Origin: Gordonia jinhuaensis
Lineage (GTDB): Bacteria > Actinomycetota > Actinomycetes > Mycobacteriales > Mycobacteriaceae
Assembly (NCBI RefSeq): GCF_014639795.1
Contig: NZ_BMGC01000005.1
Span: forward strand, 124,001-188,000
Length of the DNA stretch: 64,000 nt
Direction: 5' to 3'
Below the pieces are notes generated by a model, which saw nothing but the letters and a program-made list of their open reading frames with translations, was not told the origin of the DNA and searched no databases. Position 1 is the stretch's first letter. Every line of letters begins with the position of its first letter. Of this stretch, positions 1 to 12,122 are shown piece after piece. The translations under genes were made by a program, and so were the position numbers.

Positions 1-1628
<1,628 letters not shown>

Positions 1629-1636
1629 GACGTTCC

Positions 1637-1642
1637 AGTCTA
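1637..1642 (-). promoter_or_regulatory. -10 box (TAGACT) of the ABC-F gene
   Basis: TAGACT fits the actinobacterial TAnnnT -10 consensus and ends 8 nt before the GTG at 1628. That spacing puts transcription initiation at or within a base or two of the start codon. No Shine-Dalgarno sequence lies between. Confidence 0.5.
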
Positions 1643-1682
1643 CCGGTCACGGGATCGTCGATGACGCGTGCTGTGTCCGCGC

Positions 1683-1688
1683 TAGGTT
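1683..1688 (+). promoter_or_regulatory. -10 box (TAGGTT) of the SDR gene, leaderless start
   Basis: TAGGTT ends 6 nt before the GTG at 1695, so the mRNA probably begins at the GTG. Only 66 bp separate the divergent ABC-F and SDR start codons, and both promoters lie inside that interval. Confidence 0.5.
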
Positions 1689-1694
1689 GTAGCA

Positions 1695-2516
1695 GTGACC
1701 GACACAACATCTCCCTCTGCAGCATCCCCCTCGGCGACCAGCTCGTCCGGCCCCTCACAGAACCTGCTCGACCGGTCGGCGTTGGTGACCGGCGCGAGCC
1801 GTGGCATCGGACTGGCGATCGCCACCGAACTCGCCCGTCGTGGCGCGGCCGTGACCATCACCGGCCGCAAGGCCGAGGCACTCGACGAGGCCGCGTCGAC
1901 CATCACTGCTGCCGTCGACGGTGCCAAGGTGCTTACGGTTCCGGCCAACACCGGCGATGCGAGCAACCGCCACGACGTCGTCGCTGCCGCGGCGGCGGCG
2001 CACGGTTCGGTGGACATCCTCGTCAACAACACCGGCATCAACCCGGTCTACGGCTCGCTGATGGATGCCGATCTCAGTGCGGTCGGCAAGATCTTCGACA
2101 CCAATGTCGTGGGCTCGCTCGGATTCCTCCAGGAGGTCTACCACGGCGGGATGAAGGAGACCGGTGGCGCGGTGGTGAACATCGCCTCGGTGGCCGGGCT
2201 GCGCTCCACCGGCGTGATCGCCGCCTACGGCGCCTCCAAGGCAGCGCTCATCCGGCTCACCGAGGAACTCGCCTGGCAGCTGGGCCCGGCCATCCGCGTC
2301 AACGCGGTGGCGCCGGCGGTGGTGAAGACCCGTTTCGCCCAAGCGCTCATCTCCGCGGGTGAAGATGCCGCGGCCAAGGCGTACCCGATGCACCGGCTCG
2401 GAACACCTGAGGACATCGCGGCGGCGGTGGCCTTCCTGGTCAGTGACGACGCCTCGTGGATCACCGGTGAGACGTTGCGCGTCGACGGCGGCCTGCTGGC
2501 GACCGGCGGACTCTGA
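1695..2516 (+). CDS. SDR family oxidoreductase (FabG-like)
   Basis: This is a 273-residue classical short-chain dehydrogenase/reductase. It shows the nucleotide-binding motif TGASRGIG (residues about 32-39), the structural NNTG motif, a catalytic Ser in the NIASVAG region, and the YxxxK pair at Tyr178/Lys182 (YGASK). The C-terminal segment (WITGETLRVDGG) is typical of FabG-type ketoreductases that use NAD(P)H on a carbonyl or alcohol substrate. A Ser/Thr/Pro-rich stretch of about 25 residues precedes the Rossmann fold. The substrate cannot be read from the sequence, and there is no linked fatty-acid operon to support a housekeeping FabG role. The GTG start is chosen because the -10 box lies directly upstream. 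Confidence 0.9.
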   Translation: MTDTTSPSAASPSATSSSGPSQNLLDRSALVTGASRGIGLAIATELARRGAAVTITGRKAEALDEAASTITAAVDGAKVLTVPANTGDASNRHDVVAAAAAAHGSVDILVNNTGINPVYGSLMDADLSAVGKIFDTNVVGSLGFLQEVYHGGMKETGGAVVNIASVAGLRSTGVIAAYGASKAALIRLTEELAWQLGPAIRVNAVAPAVVKTRFAQALISAGEDAAAKAYPMHRLGTPEDIAAAVAFLVSDDASWITGETLRVDGGLLATGGL

Positions 2517-2624
2517 GGCCGTACTCGCCAGCGCCACGGACAACAGCGAGTCCGAGTACGGCGCCACCGACCACGGGGCAGCGACAGCAGGGCGCCTGAC
2601 AAGAGGGCTACTGCTGCAAGGCGT

Positions 2625-2678
2625 CTGGGGGCCGACAGGGCGACTGGAGGCCGACAGTGCGACTTGGGGGCACTGTCG
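2625..2678. repeat. 19-bp tandem repeat, about 2.8 copies
   Basis: Units starting at 2625, 2644 and 2663 share the pattern CTGGnGGCCGACAGnGCGA, and the third copy diverges after 9 bases. The repeat fills most of the 140-230 bp interval between the SDR stop and the preferred start of the lycopene-cyclase-like gene. It has no obvious operator or terminator character. Confidence 0.75.
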
Positions 2679-2746
2679 CGACGAGCGACCACCCCTGGCG
2701 CGGACCGATGGCGCCGATACCGTCATCGCAGACAGGTGGTGAGCTC

Positions 2747-3886
2747 GTGACAGGCAACCCGCAGTTCCGCGCCGTCGTCGTCGGTGCGGGGCCGGCCGGT
2801 CGTGCGCTGGCACAACGGCTCGCCGTGGCGGGCGTGTCGACCACGCTGGTCGATCCCGCACCGCACCGGCGGTGGGCGGCCACCTATGCCGGCTGGTCGG
2901 ATGAGTTCCCCGAGTGGCTGTCGCCGGCGGCCGTCGCCGTCGAGCTGCCATCGGTGTCTGCGCGAGCACGGACCGACCACGAGATCGCCAGGGCCTACCG
3001 GGTTCTCGATGTCGGCGCGCTACAGGACGCGCTGACGCTCGAGGAAGTGCGGATCGTCGCATCGAGGGCCGCACGCCTCGATCGCGGACGGGTCGTGCTC
3101 GACGACGGTCGCGAGCTCGTCGCCGATGCGGTGTTCGACGCGCGGGGCGGTCCCGACGGCGGCCCCCGCCAGACGGCATTCGGAGTGGTGGTCGCCCGCA
3201 GCGCGGCCGATACGGTGCTCGCCGACCGCGACGCGGTGCTGATGGACTGGTCGGGACCCGACGCCCGCGGTGGGTCGCCGTCATTCCTCTACGCGATCCC
3301 GCTGAACGACACCGAGATCCTGCTCGAGGAGACGTGTCTGGCCGGCGATCCCGCACTGCCGGTCGCCGAGCTGCGTGACCGGCTGCGCATGCGGATCGGT
3401 GCGCTCGCCGAACGTCCGCGGCGCACCGAGACGGTGAGTTTCACCCTGCTCCCCCGCCATCGCCGGCCGTGGCGGACTCTGGTACCGGAGTTCGGTGCCG
3501 CCGGCGGACTGAAGAATCCCGTCACCGGCTACAGCGTCGGTGCCTCGTTGGCCGCGGCCGACCCGGTTGCCCGCGCGGTGGCAGGTGGACGAGAGCCGAT
3601 GGCGTCGCTGTGGTCGCGGCCGGCGCGCGCAGTACACCGGCTGCGGCTGCGCGGCCTCGCGGCGCTGCTTGCGCTCGACCCCACCGAGACGGTGGACTTC
3701 TTCGACACCTTCCTGGCCCTTCCCGTTGCCGCGCAACGGGCCTACCTCACCGGTCGTACCGACGTCCGGGGTGTGACGGCGGCGATGGGGCGTGTCTTCG
3801 CCGCATCCGACACCACCACACGACTCACCCTGGCCAGAGAGTCGACGCGACCACGACCCTGGGCGGACGAATTCGCCGACCGGTGA
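2747..3886 (+). CDS. Lycopene cyclase-like FAD flavoprotein
   Basis: The protein of about 379 residues begins with an FAD/NAD-binding dinucleotide fold (VVVGAGPAGRALA, GxGxxG at residues about 13-18). It then shows the WAATYAGWSDEFPEW region, which resembles CrtL-type lycopene beta-cyclases that close beta-ionone rings on lycopene. A further motif of this type, NPVTGYSVGASLA, lies near residue 260. The frame is open upstream to 2657 with candidate starts at 2657 and 2708. I prefer GTG 2747 because GGTGGTGAG lies just before it and the flavin fold begins soon after. No other carotenoid gene (crtE, crtB, crtI) is nearby, so the pathway link rests on family resemblance alone. The stop lies 2 bp from the converging HtrA stop. 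Confidence 0.72.
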   Translation: MTGNPQFRAVVVGAGPAGRALAQRLAVAGVSTTLVDPAPHRRWAATYAGWSDEFPEWLSPAAVAVELPSVSARARTDHEIARAYRVLDVGALQDALTLEEVRIVASRAARLDRGRVVLDDGRELVADAVFDARGGPDGGPRQTAFGVVVARSAADTVLADRDAVLMDWSGPDARGGSPSFLYAIPLNDTEILLEETCLAGDPALPVAELRDRLRMRIGALAERPRRTETVSFTLLPRHRRPWRTLVPEFGAAGGLKNPVTGYSVGASLAAADPVARAVAGGREPMASLWSRPARAVHRLRLRGLAALLALDPTETVDFFDTFLALPVAAQRAYLTGRTDVRGVTAAMGRVFAASDTTTRLTLARESTRPRPWADEFADR

Positions 3887-3888
3887 GA

Positions 3889-5496
3889 TCAGTTGCCGCC
3901 CAGGCCAAACGGGTCCTGACCGAAGATCCCGCCCCCACTCTCACTGCCACCATCACTGCTGCCACCGTTACCGTAGCCACCACCACCGGATGAACCCGAG
4001 CCGAACGGGTCGGACTGTGCGTCGCCGGCAACGGTGGTCTGCTGTTTGTCGACGGTGCTGCCGAGGGTGACCTCGACGGTGTGTGTCGACCCGCCGTCGG
4101 ATACCGTCACCGGCACGGTGTCACCGGGCAGATGCGTGAGAACCTGCGCCATCAGGTCGGCGTAGTCGCTCACCGGCGCGTCACCGATCTTGGTGATCAC
4201 CTCACCGGCCTTGATCCCGGCCTTGGCCGCCGGACCGCCGGAGGTCACCGACGTCACGGTCGCCCCGGTGGAACCGGAAGTGTCGTTGAGCGAACCTGCC
4301 ACCCCGAGAACGGGTTTGGTGGCCTGCCCATCCGCCAGCAGCTGATTGGCCACGCGCTTGGCGGTGTCGACCGGGATGGCGAATCCGAGGCCGAAGGCCT
4401 GTACGCCACCCTGGGAACTCTGCCCGGTGTCGACCGCGGAGTTCACGCCGACCACCTGCCCGGCCAGATTCACCAGTGGCCCACCGGAATTCCCCGGGTT
4501 GATCGGTGTGTCGGTCTGCAGGCCGTTGTACACCGCCACACTCTCACCGCTGTCGCCACCGGCGGTGACAGTCCGCGACAGCGCGCTGATGATGCCGGAG
4601 GTCACCGTATTCGACAGGTTCTCCGGGCTGCCCACCGCCACCACCTGCTGACCGACCTGGAGGTCGCTCGATTGCCCCAGAGTGGCCGGCGTGAGCCCCG
4701 ACGCTCCGGCGAGTTTGACCACGGCGAGGTCGTAGGAGGGTGAGGTGCCCTTGACCGATCCGGAGTAGCTCTTGCCGTCGGTGGTCGTGACGGTGATCTT
4801 GCCACCGTCGGCGCCGGACACCACGTGATTGTTGGTGAGTACGTAGCCATCCGGCGACAACACAATCCCGCTGCCGACGGCGGTACCCGATGAGCCGGTC
4901 ACCTTGATGTCGACGGTCGATTTCGATGCCACCTGTGCGGCGTAGGTGATCGACCCCGGTTTCAGGTCGGCGGCGTTGGTCGCGGTATTCGCCGGCGCGG
5001 ATACGAGTGCGGGTGGACGTGACGACGAATCCTGGTGCAGCAGTGCGGCACCGCCGATACCGACACCGCCGCCGATCAGGCCCGCAAGTACCGCGGTGAC
5101 CACGATGGGCATGGCGACGATGCGTCGGGACGGAGCCGGGGTGGTCGGCCGATCGGGGTGCGGACCGCTGAACTCCCCCGTGCCGCCGAGGGGCTGGGCG
5201 CCGTATGCGTGGTCGGGCCCGTAGCCCGACTGTCCCGGCCCGGGATGTGCGAACGGCTGTGTCGGCTGGGCAGCCCAGGCATAGGGGCCCACCGGCGAAA
5301 ACTCATCCCCGCGGTACTCGCGCGGCTGTGCCGCCGGGTCGGGTCGGGTGACGCCCTGCGCCACGGTGGCCTGATCCTGCGAATCCTGCTGACGGCCCTG
5401 CGAATCCGGATGGCGACCGGGTGAATCCTGCTGAAACGGAAGGGGTGCGGTGGTGTCGCCGGCGTGCGGCCAACCGTCTGACTGGTGTTCGTGCAT
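3889..5496 (-). CDS. Membrane-anchored HtrA/DegP-like serine protease with PDZ domain
   Basis: This 535-residue envelope protease has four parts. The first is a long hydrophilic, Gln/Pro/Gly-rich cytoplasmic N-terminus (1-125). The second is one membrane anchor (about 126-152). The third is a trypsin-like domain with the triad His224 (TNNHVV), Asp256 (YDLAVV) and Ser337 (GNSGGP). The fourth is a PDZ domain (about 400-490). The C-terminal 40 residues are a Gly/Ser-rich tail. HtrA enzymes degrade or refold damaged exported proteins, and the layout matches mycobacterial PepD/HtrA-type proteins. It is separated from the DUF1992 gene by 141 bp, so it may have its own promoter. It occupies a place not held by an HtrA gene in the M. 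tuberculosis order. Confidence 0.93.
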   Translation of the reverse strand: MHEHQSDGWPHAGDTTAPLPFQQDSPGRHPDSQGRQQDSQDQATVAQGVTRPDPAAQPREYRGDEFSPVGPYAWAAQPTQPFAHPGPGQSGYGPDHAYGAQPLGGTGEFSGPHPDRPTTPAPSRRIVAMPIVVTAVLAGLIGGGVGIGGAALLHQDSSSRPPALVSAPANTATNAADLKPGSITYAAQVASKSTVDIKVTGSSGTAVGSGIVLSPDGYVLTNNHVVSGADGGKITVTTTDGKSYSGSVKGTSPSYDLAVVKLAGASGLTPATLGQSSDLQVGQQVVAVGSPENLSNTVTSGIISALSRTVTAGGDSGESVAVYNGLQTDTPINPGNSGGPLVNLAGQVVGVNSAVDTGQSSQGGVQAFGLGFAIPVDTAKRVANQLLADGQATKPVLGVAGSLNDTSGSTGATVTSVTSGGPAAKAGIKAGEVITKIGDAPVSDYADLMAQVLTHLPGDTVPVTVSDGGSTHTVEVTLGSTVDKQQTTVAGDAQSDPFGSGSSGGGGYGNGGSSDGGSESGGGIFGQDPFGLGGN

Positions 5497-5637
5497 GAAC
5501 CCACGGTGCCGACGCGAGCTGAGAACAACAGAAGAGATGGGGTACCGATCAGCTGATACTTTGCTGCCGGTTTGCTCAGAGTGTCCGACCGGCCCGTACG
5601 AGGGATTCGCCGGCGATCGGCACCTGCGAGCGTGCCG

Positions 5638-6069
5638 TCAGCGGTGCGACCGAATCTCTCGCCATCGTGCGAGCATCTCGTCGACGTCGATGGTGCCCAC
5701 CACGATTGTCGACATCGGACCCAGTCCGCCGTCACCGAGCCGGTCACGTTTGACCCGCGAGTTGAAGTCCTCGAACACGCGCCGGACCGCGCCCTCGTCG
5801 GCGATGTCGGCCACCGACTCGGGATAGCCGTCGCGCTCCTTGCGCAGCTGCAGACGACTGGGCAGCAGCGACGATGCGTCGAGATTCTCCTCACGCATCT
5901 TCTTCTTCGCCCACCAGTCGGGATCGTGACTGTCGCTGAGATCCAACGGCTTACCCGACCCCGGGAGGTTGTCGAAGTCGCCGCGTTCGGTGGCCTCGCG
6001 GATGAGCCGGTCGACCCGCGACTCGGGGACCGTCGGCCGATACCAGCGGCGGCGTTTGCGCGCGGTCAC
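5638..6069 (-). CDS. DUF1992 (DnaJ-homologue subfamily C member 28-like) protein
   Basis: This is a 143-residue hydrophilic protein. It carries the conserved DUF1992 core: ESRVDRLIREATERGDFDNL, then LPGSGKPLDL, then a basic WWAKKKMREE segment (residues about 18-65). Despite the DNAJC28 label, bacterial members lack a J domain and their biochemical role is unknown. It starts 12 bp downstream of the sufT stop on the same strand, so it is probably transcribed as the tail of the suf operon. That placement hints at a link to Fe-S or redox stress but proves nothing. Confidence 0.85.
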   Translation of the reverse strand: MTARKRRRWYRPTVPESRVDRLIREATERGDFDNLPGSGKPLDLSDSHDPDWWAKKKMREENLDASSLLPSRLQLRKERDGYPESVADIADEGAVRRVFEDFNSRVKRDRLGDGGLGPMSTIVVGTIDVDEMLARWREIRSHR

Positions 6070-6081
6070 TGCTGTCTGGGC

Positions 6082-6564
6082 TCAGACGGTGAAACCGAGT
6101 GCGCGCAGCTGCTCGCGGCCGTCGTCGGTGATCTTCTCCGGACCCCACGGCGGCAGCCACACCCAGTTGATCTCGATCTCGGTGCACAGGCCACCGTTGA
6201 CGAGCGCGGCACGCGCCTGATCTTCGATCACGTCGGTGAGCGGGCATGCGGCGGAGGTGAGGGTCATGTCGATCTTGGCGACTGCCTCGTCGGTCACCTC
6301 CAATCCGTAGACCAGGCCGAGATCCACCACGTTGATCCCGAGTTCGGGGTCGACCACGTCACGCATCGCCTCTTCCACGTCGAACAGCGTGGGCAGTGAG
6401 GTGGTCGGTTCCGGTGTCGTCGATGCGGCCACCGTTGTTGATGCGGCAGCCGGTGTCGATGGGCCCGAACCACCGTCTGTCGGATTCCCGGCGGCATCGG
6501 ATACCACAGCTGCATCGGAGAGGGAGGTATCCGATTCGGTCGCGGCAACACTGTTGTCGGTCAT
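6082..6564 (-). CDS. sufT: SufT, DUF59/MIP18-type Fe-S cluster maturation factor
   Basis: The protein has 160 residues. Residues 1-58 are a low-complexity Ala/Thr/Ser/Pro extension and residues 59-160 form a DUF59 domain, with the DVVDPELGINVVDLGL motif and a conserved Cys in TSAACPL (about residue 107). Family members help load Fe-S clusters onto target proteins. The ATG at 6564 is chosen because it overlaps the sufU stop as ATGA, the usual coupled start in this operon. The frame is open for about 50 codons further upstream, inside sufU. It is the last recognised suf gene, and the order sufU-sufT matches other actinobacteria. Confidence 0.92.
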   Translation of the reverse strand: MTDNSVAATESDTSLSDAAVVSDAAGNPTDGGSGPSTPAAASTTVAASTTPEPTTSLPTLFDVEEAMRDVVDPELGINVVDLGLVYGLEVTDEAVAKIDMTLTSAACPLTDVIEDQARAALVNGGLCTEIEINWVWLPPWGPEKITDDGREQLRALGFTV

Positions 6565-7097
6565 GGCTGTGCAACTTCCTGTCTGGAGTCGTCTGTGGAG
6601 GTCGAGGAGGGCGTCGCGACTCGGGCGGTCTCGCCCGGTGTCGCCTTGTCGGGCGGTGTATCGACCGTCTGGACCAGCGCATCCTTGAACGCCATCCAGC
6701 CCAGCAGTGCGCACTTCACGCGCGCGGGATATTTGCTCACCCCGGCGAACGCGATGCCGTCACCGAGGATGTCCTCGTCGCCGTCGTCCTTGCCGCGCGA
6801 GGTCATCATGGCGTTGAAACGATCCAGGGTGGCGAGCGCCTCGGCGACGTCCATCCCCACCACCTGGTCGTAGAGCACCGACGTGGAGGCCTGGCTGATC
6901 GAGCAGCCCTGCCCGTCATAGGAGATGTCCGCGACGGTCGTCCCGTCATCCGACAGCGCCACCCGCAGCGTCACCTCGTCGCCACAGGTGGGGTTCACAT
7001 GATGAACCTCGGCGCCGAACGGGTCGCGCAGGCCGCGACCGTGGGGGTGCTTGTAGTGATCGAGGATCACTTCCTGGTACATCTGATCCATTCGCAT
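6561..7097 (-). CDS. sufU: SufU, Fe-S cluster assembly / sulfur-relay protein
   Basis: This 178-residue NifU/IscU-like protein accepts persulfide sulphur from SufS and passes it on to SufBCD. The three zinc/sulphur Cys residues are at about 38 (NPTCGDE), 65 (GQGCSIS) and 129 (RVKCAL). The insert between the second and third Cys is longer than in IscU, which is the SufU signature. The C-terminal 40 residues are a poorly conserved polar tail. It starts 4 bp after the sufS stop. MRM at the N-terminus offers two close ATG starts (7097, 7091). Confidence 0.95.
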   Translation of the reverse strand: MRMDQMYQEVILDHYKHPHGRGLRDPFGAEVHHVNPTCGDEVTLRVALSDDGTTVADISYDGQGCSISQASTSVLYDQVVGMDVAEALATLDRFNAMMTSRGKDDGDEDILGDGIAFAGVSKYPARVKCALLGWMAFKDALVQTVDTPPDKATPGETARVATPSSTSTDDSRQEVAQP

Positions 7098-7101
7098 CAG
7101 G

Positions 7102-8496
<1,395 letters not shown>

Positions 8497-8538
8497 CTAA
8501 GGCCTGTCGGGAGTGACAGGGCCGGTCGACGTGCCGTC

Positions 8539-8578
8539 GCGGCGAAGCGCCGCCGTGGCCGCCACGGGCTGTGGCGGC
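8539..8578 (-). other. Paired hairpins in the sufC-sufS intergenic region
   Basis: Two perfect inverted repeats lie in the only long gap inside the suf operon. One is GCGGCG-AAG-CGCCGC (8539-8553). The other is GCCGCCAC-GGGCT-GTGGCGGC (8558-8578). There is no T-run, so an attenuator or an mRNA-processing/stability element fits better than a classical terminator. Confidence 0.45.
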
Positions 8579-8602
8579 TGTCCCAGCGGCACTTCCGCCG
8601 GC

Positions 8603-9376
8603 TCAGGCCTGTGCGGTCGCCTTGGTGAAGCGCTCGTAGCCGTTCTCCTCGAGCTCGTCGGCGAGCTCGGGGCCACCCGACTCGACCACGCGGCCCGCCA
8701 CGAACACGTGGACGAAGTCGGGGTGGATGTAACGCAGGATCCGGGTGTAGTGCGTGATCAGCAGGATCCCCCCGTTCTCGCGCTCCTTGTAGCGGTTGAC
8801 ACCCTCGCTGACCACGCGCAGGGCGTCGACGTCGAGACCCGAGTCGGTCTCGTCGAGGATGGCGAACTTGGGCTTGAGGAGTCCGAGCTGCAGGATCTCG
8901 TGACGCTTCTTCTCACCGCCGGAGAATCCCTCGTTGACGCTGCGTTCGGCGAAGGCCGGATCGATGTCGAGTTCGGTCATCGCGGTCTTGGTCTCCTTGA
9001 CCCAGTGCCGCAACTTCGGTGCCTCACCGCGCACGGCGGTGGCTGCGGTGCGCAGGAAGTTCGACATCGACACACCCGGCACCTCCACCGGATACTGCAT
9101 CGCGAGGAACAGTCCGGCGCGGGCGCGCTCATCGACGCTCATCTCGAGTACGTTCTCGCCGTCGAGGGTGATCGAGCCCTGTGTCACCACGTATTTCGGA
9201 TGACCGGCGATCGCGTAGGACAGCGTCGACTTACCCGAGCCGTTGGGGCCCATCAGCGCGTGGGTCTCTCCCGACTTCACGGTCAGGTCGACACCTTTGA
9301 GGATGTGGATGGGATCGGCATCGGGGTCGGTCTGGGCGACGTCGACGTGCAGATCGCGGATTTCCAATGTGGACAA
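8603..9376 (-). CDS. sufC: SufC, Fe-S assembly ATPase
   Basis: This 257-residue ABC-type ATPase energises the SufBCD scaffold. It shows Walker A MGPNGSGKST (about 42-51), the signature FSGGEKKRHEILQL, and Walker B FAILDETDSGLDVDAL, the last being diagnostic for SufC. The start is a TTG at 9376 (TTG-TCC-ACA-TTG-GAA). No GTG or ATG gives the conserved N-terminus. A 47-bp gap follows sufD. Confidence 0.97.
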   Translation of the reverse strand: MSTLEIRDLHVDVAQTDPDADPIHILKGVDLTVKSGETHALMGPNGSGKSTLSYAIAGHPKYVVTQGSITLDGENVLEMSVDERARAGLFLAMQYPVEVPGVSMSNFLRTAATAVRGEAPKLRHWVKETKTAMTELDIDPAFAERSVNEGFSGGEKKRHEILQLGLLKPKFAILDETDSGLDVDALRVVSEGVNRYKERENGGILLITHYTRILRYIHPDFVHVFVAGRVVESGGPELADELEENGYERFTKATAQA

Positions 9377-9423
9377 CGGTTTTCGTCTTTCTCGTGTGCG
9401 TCAGTTGGGCTGTGGGGCGGCGA

Positions 9424-10665
9424 TCAGGCGCCGGCGTTCTCGAGTTCGGCCTCGATCGCTGCCGAGAGTCGCTCGCGCAGTTCGGGAACCGAGATGCGGG
9501 CGATGACCTCTCCGAAGAAGCCGCGCACCACCAGTCGGCGGGCCTGTTCTTCGGGGATGCCGCGGGCCTGCAGGTAGAACAGCTGCTCGTCGTCGAACCG
9601 ACCGGTCGCCGAGGCGTGTCCGGCACCGATGATCTCGCCGGTCTCGATCTCCAGATTGGGGACCGAGTCCGCCCGTGCACCGTCGGTGAGCAGCAGGTTG
9701 CGGTTGAGTTCGAACGTGTCGGTGCCCTCGGCCTCCGGACGGATCAGCACATCGCCGATCCACACCGTGTGCGCCTCACGCTCGCGACTGCTCGGATCGC
9801 CCTGCAGCGCACCCTTGTACACCACATTCGAGCGGCAGTTGGGCTGGCTGTGATCGATCAGCAGGCGCTGCTCGAGATGCTGACCGGCGTCGGCGAAGTA
9901 CAGACCCCACAGTTCGGCGTCGCCGCCGGGGGCGGTGAAGTGCACGACGGGACTCAGACGCACCAGATCTCCGCCGATGCTCACCGCGAAGTGGCGGACC
10001 ACGGCGTCGCGGCCCAGTGAGATGTGATGTGCCGGAACGTGTACCGCGTCGTCAGCCCAGTCGTGGACATTGACGACAGTCAGGTGGGCGCTGTCGCCGA
10101 CGACGAACTCGACGTTCTCGGCGACGGTGCCGCTGCCCTTCTGGTCGATGACGACCACGGCCTTGGCGAATGCCTGCAGGCGGATCTGGGTGTGCGCGTA
10201 GGCGACCTCGTCGACACCGGGTCCGTCGACGGTCACGATGATCGGTTCGGACACTTCGTGTTCGGTGCCCACGGTGATCACCGTGGCCGAGGTGAACGAC
10301 GTGTACGCCTGTGCGGCGATGCGGTCGAAAGGCACGCCGGCGTCGCCGAGACGCCGGTCGTCGCGACCGACGGTCTCGACGGTGACCTTCTCGTCGCCAC
10401 CGCGAACCGACACGGTCGCCTCTGCGGTGGGCGTGGCGGTCCCGTTGTGCAGGCCCCGCAGGCGACGCAACGGCGTGAAGCGCCACACCTCCTCGCGTGA
10501 ACTGGGCACCTCGAACGCCTCGACGTCGAAGGAGGTGAAGACCTCACCCTTGTTGGCCGTGGGCCGCGCGGCGGGGTTCTCCCCGGTGACCGCGTCGATC
10601 ACGCCGTCCCCGGTCGTCTTCCCGCTGTTGATGTTCCCGGTGCCGATGTTCCCTGTCGACGTCAT
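9424..10665 (-). CDS. sufD: SufD, Fe-S assembly scaffold subunit
   Basis: This 413-residue beta-helical subunit pairs with SufB in the SufBC2D complex. The C-terminal region contains the family motif LFYLQARGIPEEQARRLV, followed by GFFGEVI. The N-terminus carries a short repetitive Thr/Gly/Asn stretch (TGNIGTGNINSGKTTGDG) that is probably not structured. The ATG at 10665 overlaps the sufB stop by one base (TGATG), indicating translational coupling. Confidence 0.96.
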   Translation of the reverse strand: MTSTGNIGTGNINSGKTTGDGVIDAVTGENPAARPTANKGEVFTSFDVEAFEVPSSREEVWRFTPLRRLRGLHNGTATPTAEATVSVRGGDEKVTVETVGRDDRRLGDAGVPFDRIAAQAYTSFTSATVITVGTEHEVSEPIIVTVDGPGVDEVAYAHTQIRLQAFAKAVVVIDQKGSGTVAENVEFVVGDSAHLTVVNVHDWADDAVHVPAHHISLGRDAVVRHFAVSIGGDLVRLSPVVHFTAPGGDAELWGLYFADAGQHLEQRLLIDHSQPNCRSNVVYKGALQGDPSSREREAHTVWIGDVLIRPEAEGTDTFELNRNLLLTDGARADSVPNLEIETGEIIGAGHASATGRFDDEQLFYLQARGIPEEQARRLVVRGFFGEVIARISVPELRERLSAAIEAELENAGA

Positions 10666-12122
10666 CAGCCGACGGCTCCTTCCATCTGCAGTTCGATGAG
10701 GCGGTTGAGCTCGAGTGCGTACTCCATCGGGAGTTCCTTGGCGATGGGTTCGACGAAGCCGCGCACCACCATCGCCATCGCCTCGTCCTCGGTGAGACCG
10801 CGGCTCATCAGATAGAACAGCTGATCGTCGCTGACCTTGGAGACCGTGGCCTCGTGACCCATCGTCACGTCGTCCTCACGGATGTCGACGTAGGGGTAAG
10901 TGTCGCTGCGTGAGATGGTGTCGACGAGCAGCGCATCGCATTTGACCGTCGAGCGGCTGCCGTGGGCACCCTTGTTCACCTGGATCAGACCCCGGTAGGA
11001 CGCCCGTCCACCGCCGCGGGCCACCGACTTGGAGACGATGTTGCTCGAGGTGTGCGGCGCCAGGTGCACCATCTTCGAACCGGTGTCCTGATGCTGACCC
11101 TCGCCCGCGAAGGCCACCGACAGCACCTCACCCTTGGCGTGTTCACCGGTCATCCACACCGCCGGGTACTTCATGGTGACCTTGGAGCCGATATTGCCGT
11201 CGATCCACTCCATGGTCGCGCCGGCCTCGGCCTTCGCGCGCTTGGTCACCAGGTTGTAGACGTTGTTCGACCAGTTCTGGATGGTGGTGTACCGGCACCG
11301 ACCACCCTTCTTGACGATGATCTCCACCACGGCCGAGTGCAGCGAGTCGGTCTTGTAGATCGGCGCCGTGCAGCCCTCGACGTAGTGCACGTAGGCACCC
11401 TCGTCGACGATGATCAGCGTCCGCTCGAACTGCCCCATGTTCTCGGTGTTGATCCGGAAGTAGGCCTGCAGCGGGATGTCGACGTGCACACCCGGCGGGA
11501 CGTAGATGAACGAGCCGCCCGACCAGACGGCGGTGTTGAGTGCCGAGAACTTGTTGTCACCGGCGGGGATCACCGAGCCGAAGTACTCCTTGAACAGCTC
11601 GGGGTGCTCCTTGAGACCGGTGTCGGTGTCGAGGAAGATCACACCCTGGGCCTCGAGATCCTCACGGATCTGGTGGTAGACCACCTCCGACTCGTACTGT
11701 GCGGCCACACCGGCGACCAGACGCTGCTTCTCCGCCTCGGGGATGCCCAGCTTGTCGTAGGTGTTCTTGATGTCCTCAGGCAGATCGTCCCAGGACGCTG
11801 CCTGCTTCTCGGTCGAGCGCACGAAGTACTTGATGTTGTCGAAGTCGATCCCCTCGAGTCCGGCGCCCCAGGTGGGCATCGGCTTGCGGTCGAAGATCTT
11901 GAGCGCCTTGAGCCGGTTCTCGAGCATCCACTCGGGTTCGTTCTTCTTCGACGAGATGTCGGCGACGACCGCGTCGGACAGTCCGCGCTGCGCGGATGCG
12001 CCCGCGACGTCGGAGTCGGCCCATCCGTAGCCGTAGTGGCCCAGGGATGCGATCGCCTCCTCCTGGCTCAGCGGCGCGGTCGCGGTGTCGGTTCCGGTGT
12101 GGCCGGGGTCGATGACCGTCAT
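10665..12122 (-). CDS. sufB: SufB, Fe-S assembly scaffold subunit
   Basis: The main cluster-building subunit of SufBCD, about 485 residues. Family segments seen include SPEWML-like [21 protein letters not shown], and [22 protein letters not shown] near the C-terminus. Some mycobacterial SufB proteins carry an intein. This one shows no insertion and has the usual uninterrupted length. The ATG at 12122 overlaps the sufR stop as ATGA, and AAGGAG within the end of sufR serves as its ribosome site. The frame is open a further 95 codons upstream inside sufR, which I discount. Confidence 0.97.
   Translation of the reverse strand: MTVIDPGHTGTDTATAPLSQEEAIASLGHYGYGWADSDVAGASAQRGLSDAVVADISSKKNEPEWMLENRLKALKIFDRKPMPTWGAGLEGIDFDNIKYFVRSTEKQAASWDDLPEDIKNTYDKLGIPEAEKQRLVAGVAAQYESEVVYHQIREDLEAQGVIFLDTDTGLKEHPELFKEYFGSVIPAGDNKFSALNTAVWSGGSFIYVPPGVHVDIPLQAYFRINTENMGQFERTLIIVDEGAYVHYVEGCTAPIYKTDSLHSAVVEIIVKKGGRCRYTTIQNWSNNVYNLVTKRAKAEAGATMEWIDGNIGSKVTMKYPAVWMTGEHAKGEVLSVAFAGEGQHQDTGSKMVHLAPHTSSNIVSKSVARGGGRASYRGLIQVNKGAHGSRSTVKCDALLVDTISRSDTYPYVDIREDDVTMGHEATVSKVSDDQLFYLMSRGLTEDEAMAMVVRGFVEPIAKELPMEYALELNRLIELQMEGAVG

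Noticed and set aside
10665-12122. Intein in SufB, as in some mycobacteria
   Set aside because: The protein has the normal uninterrupted length and no splicing motifs.
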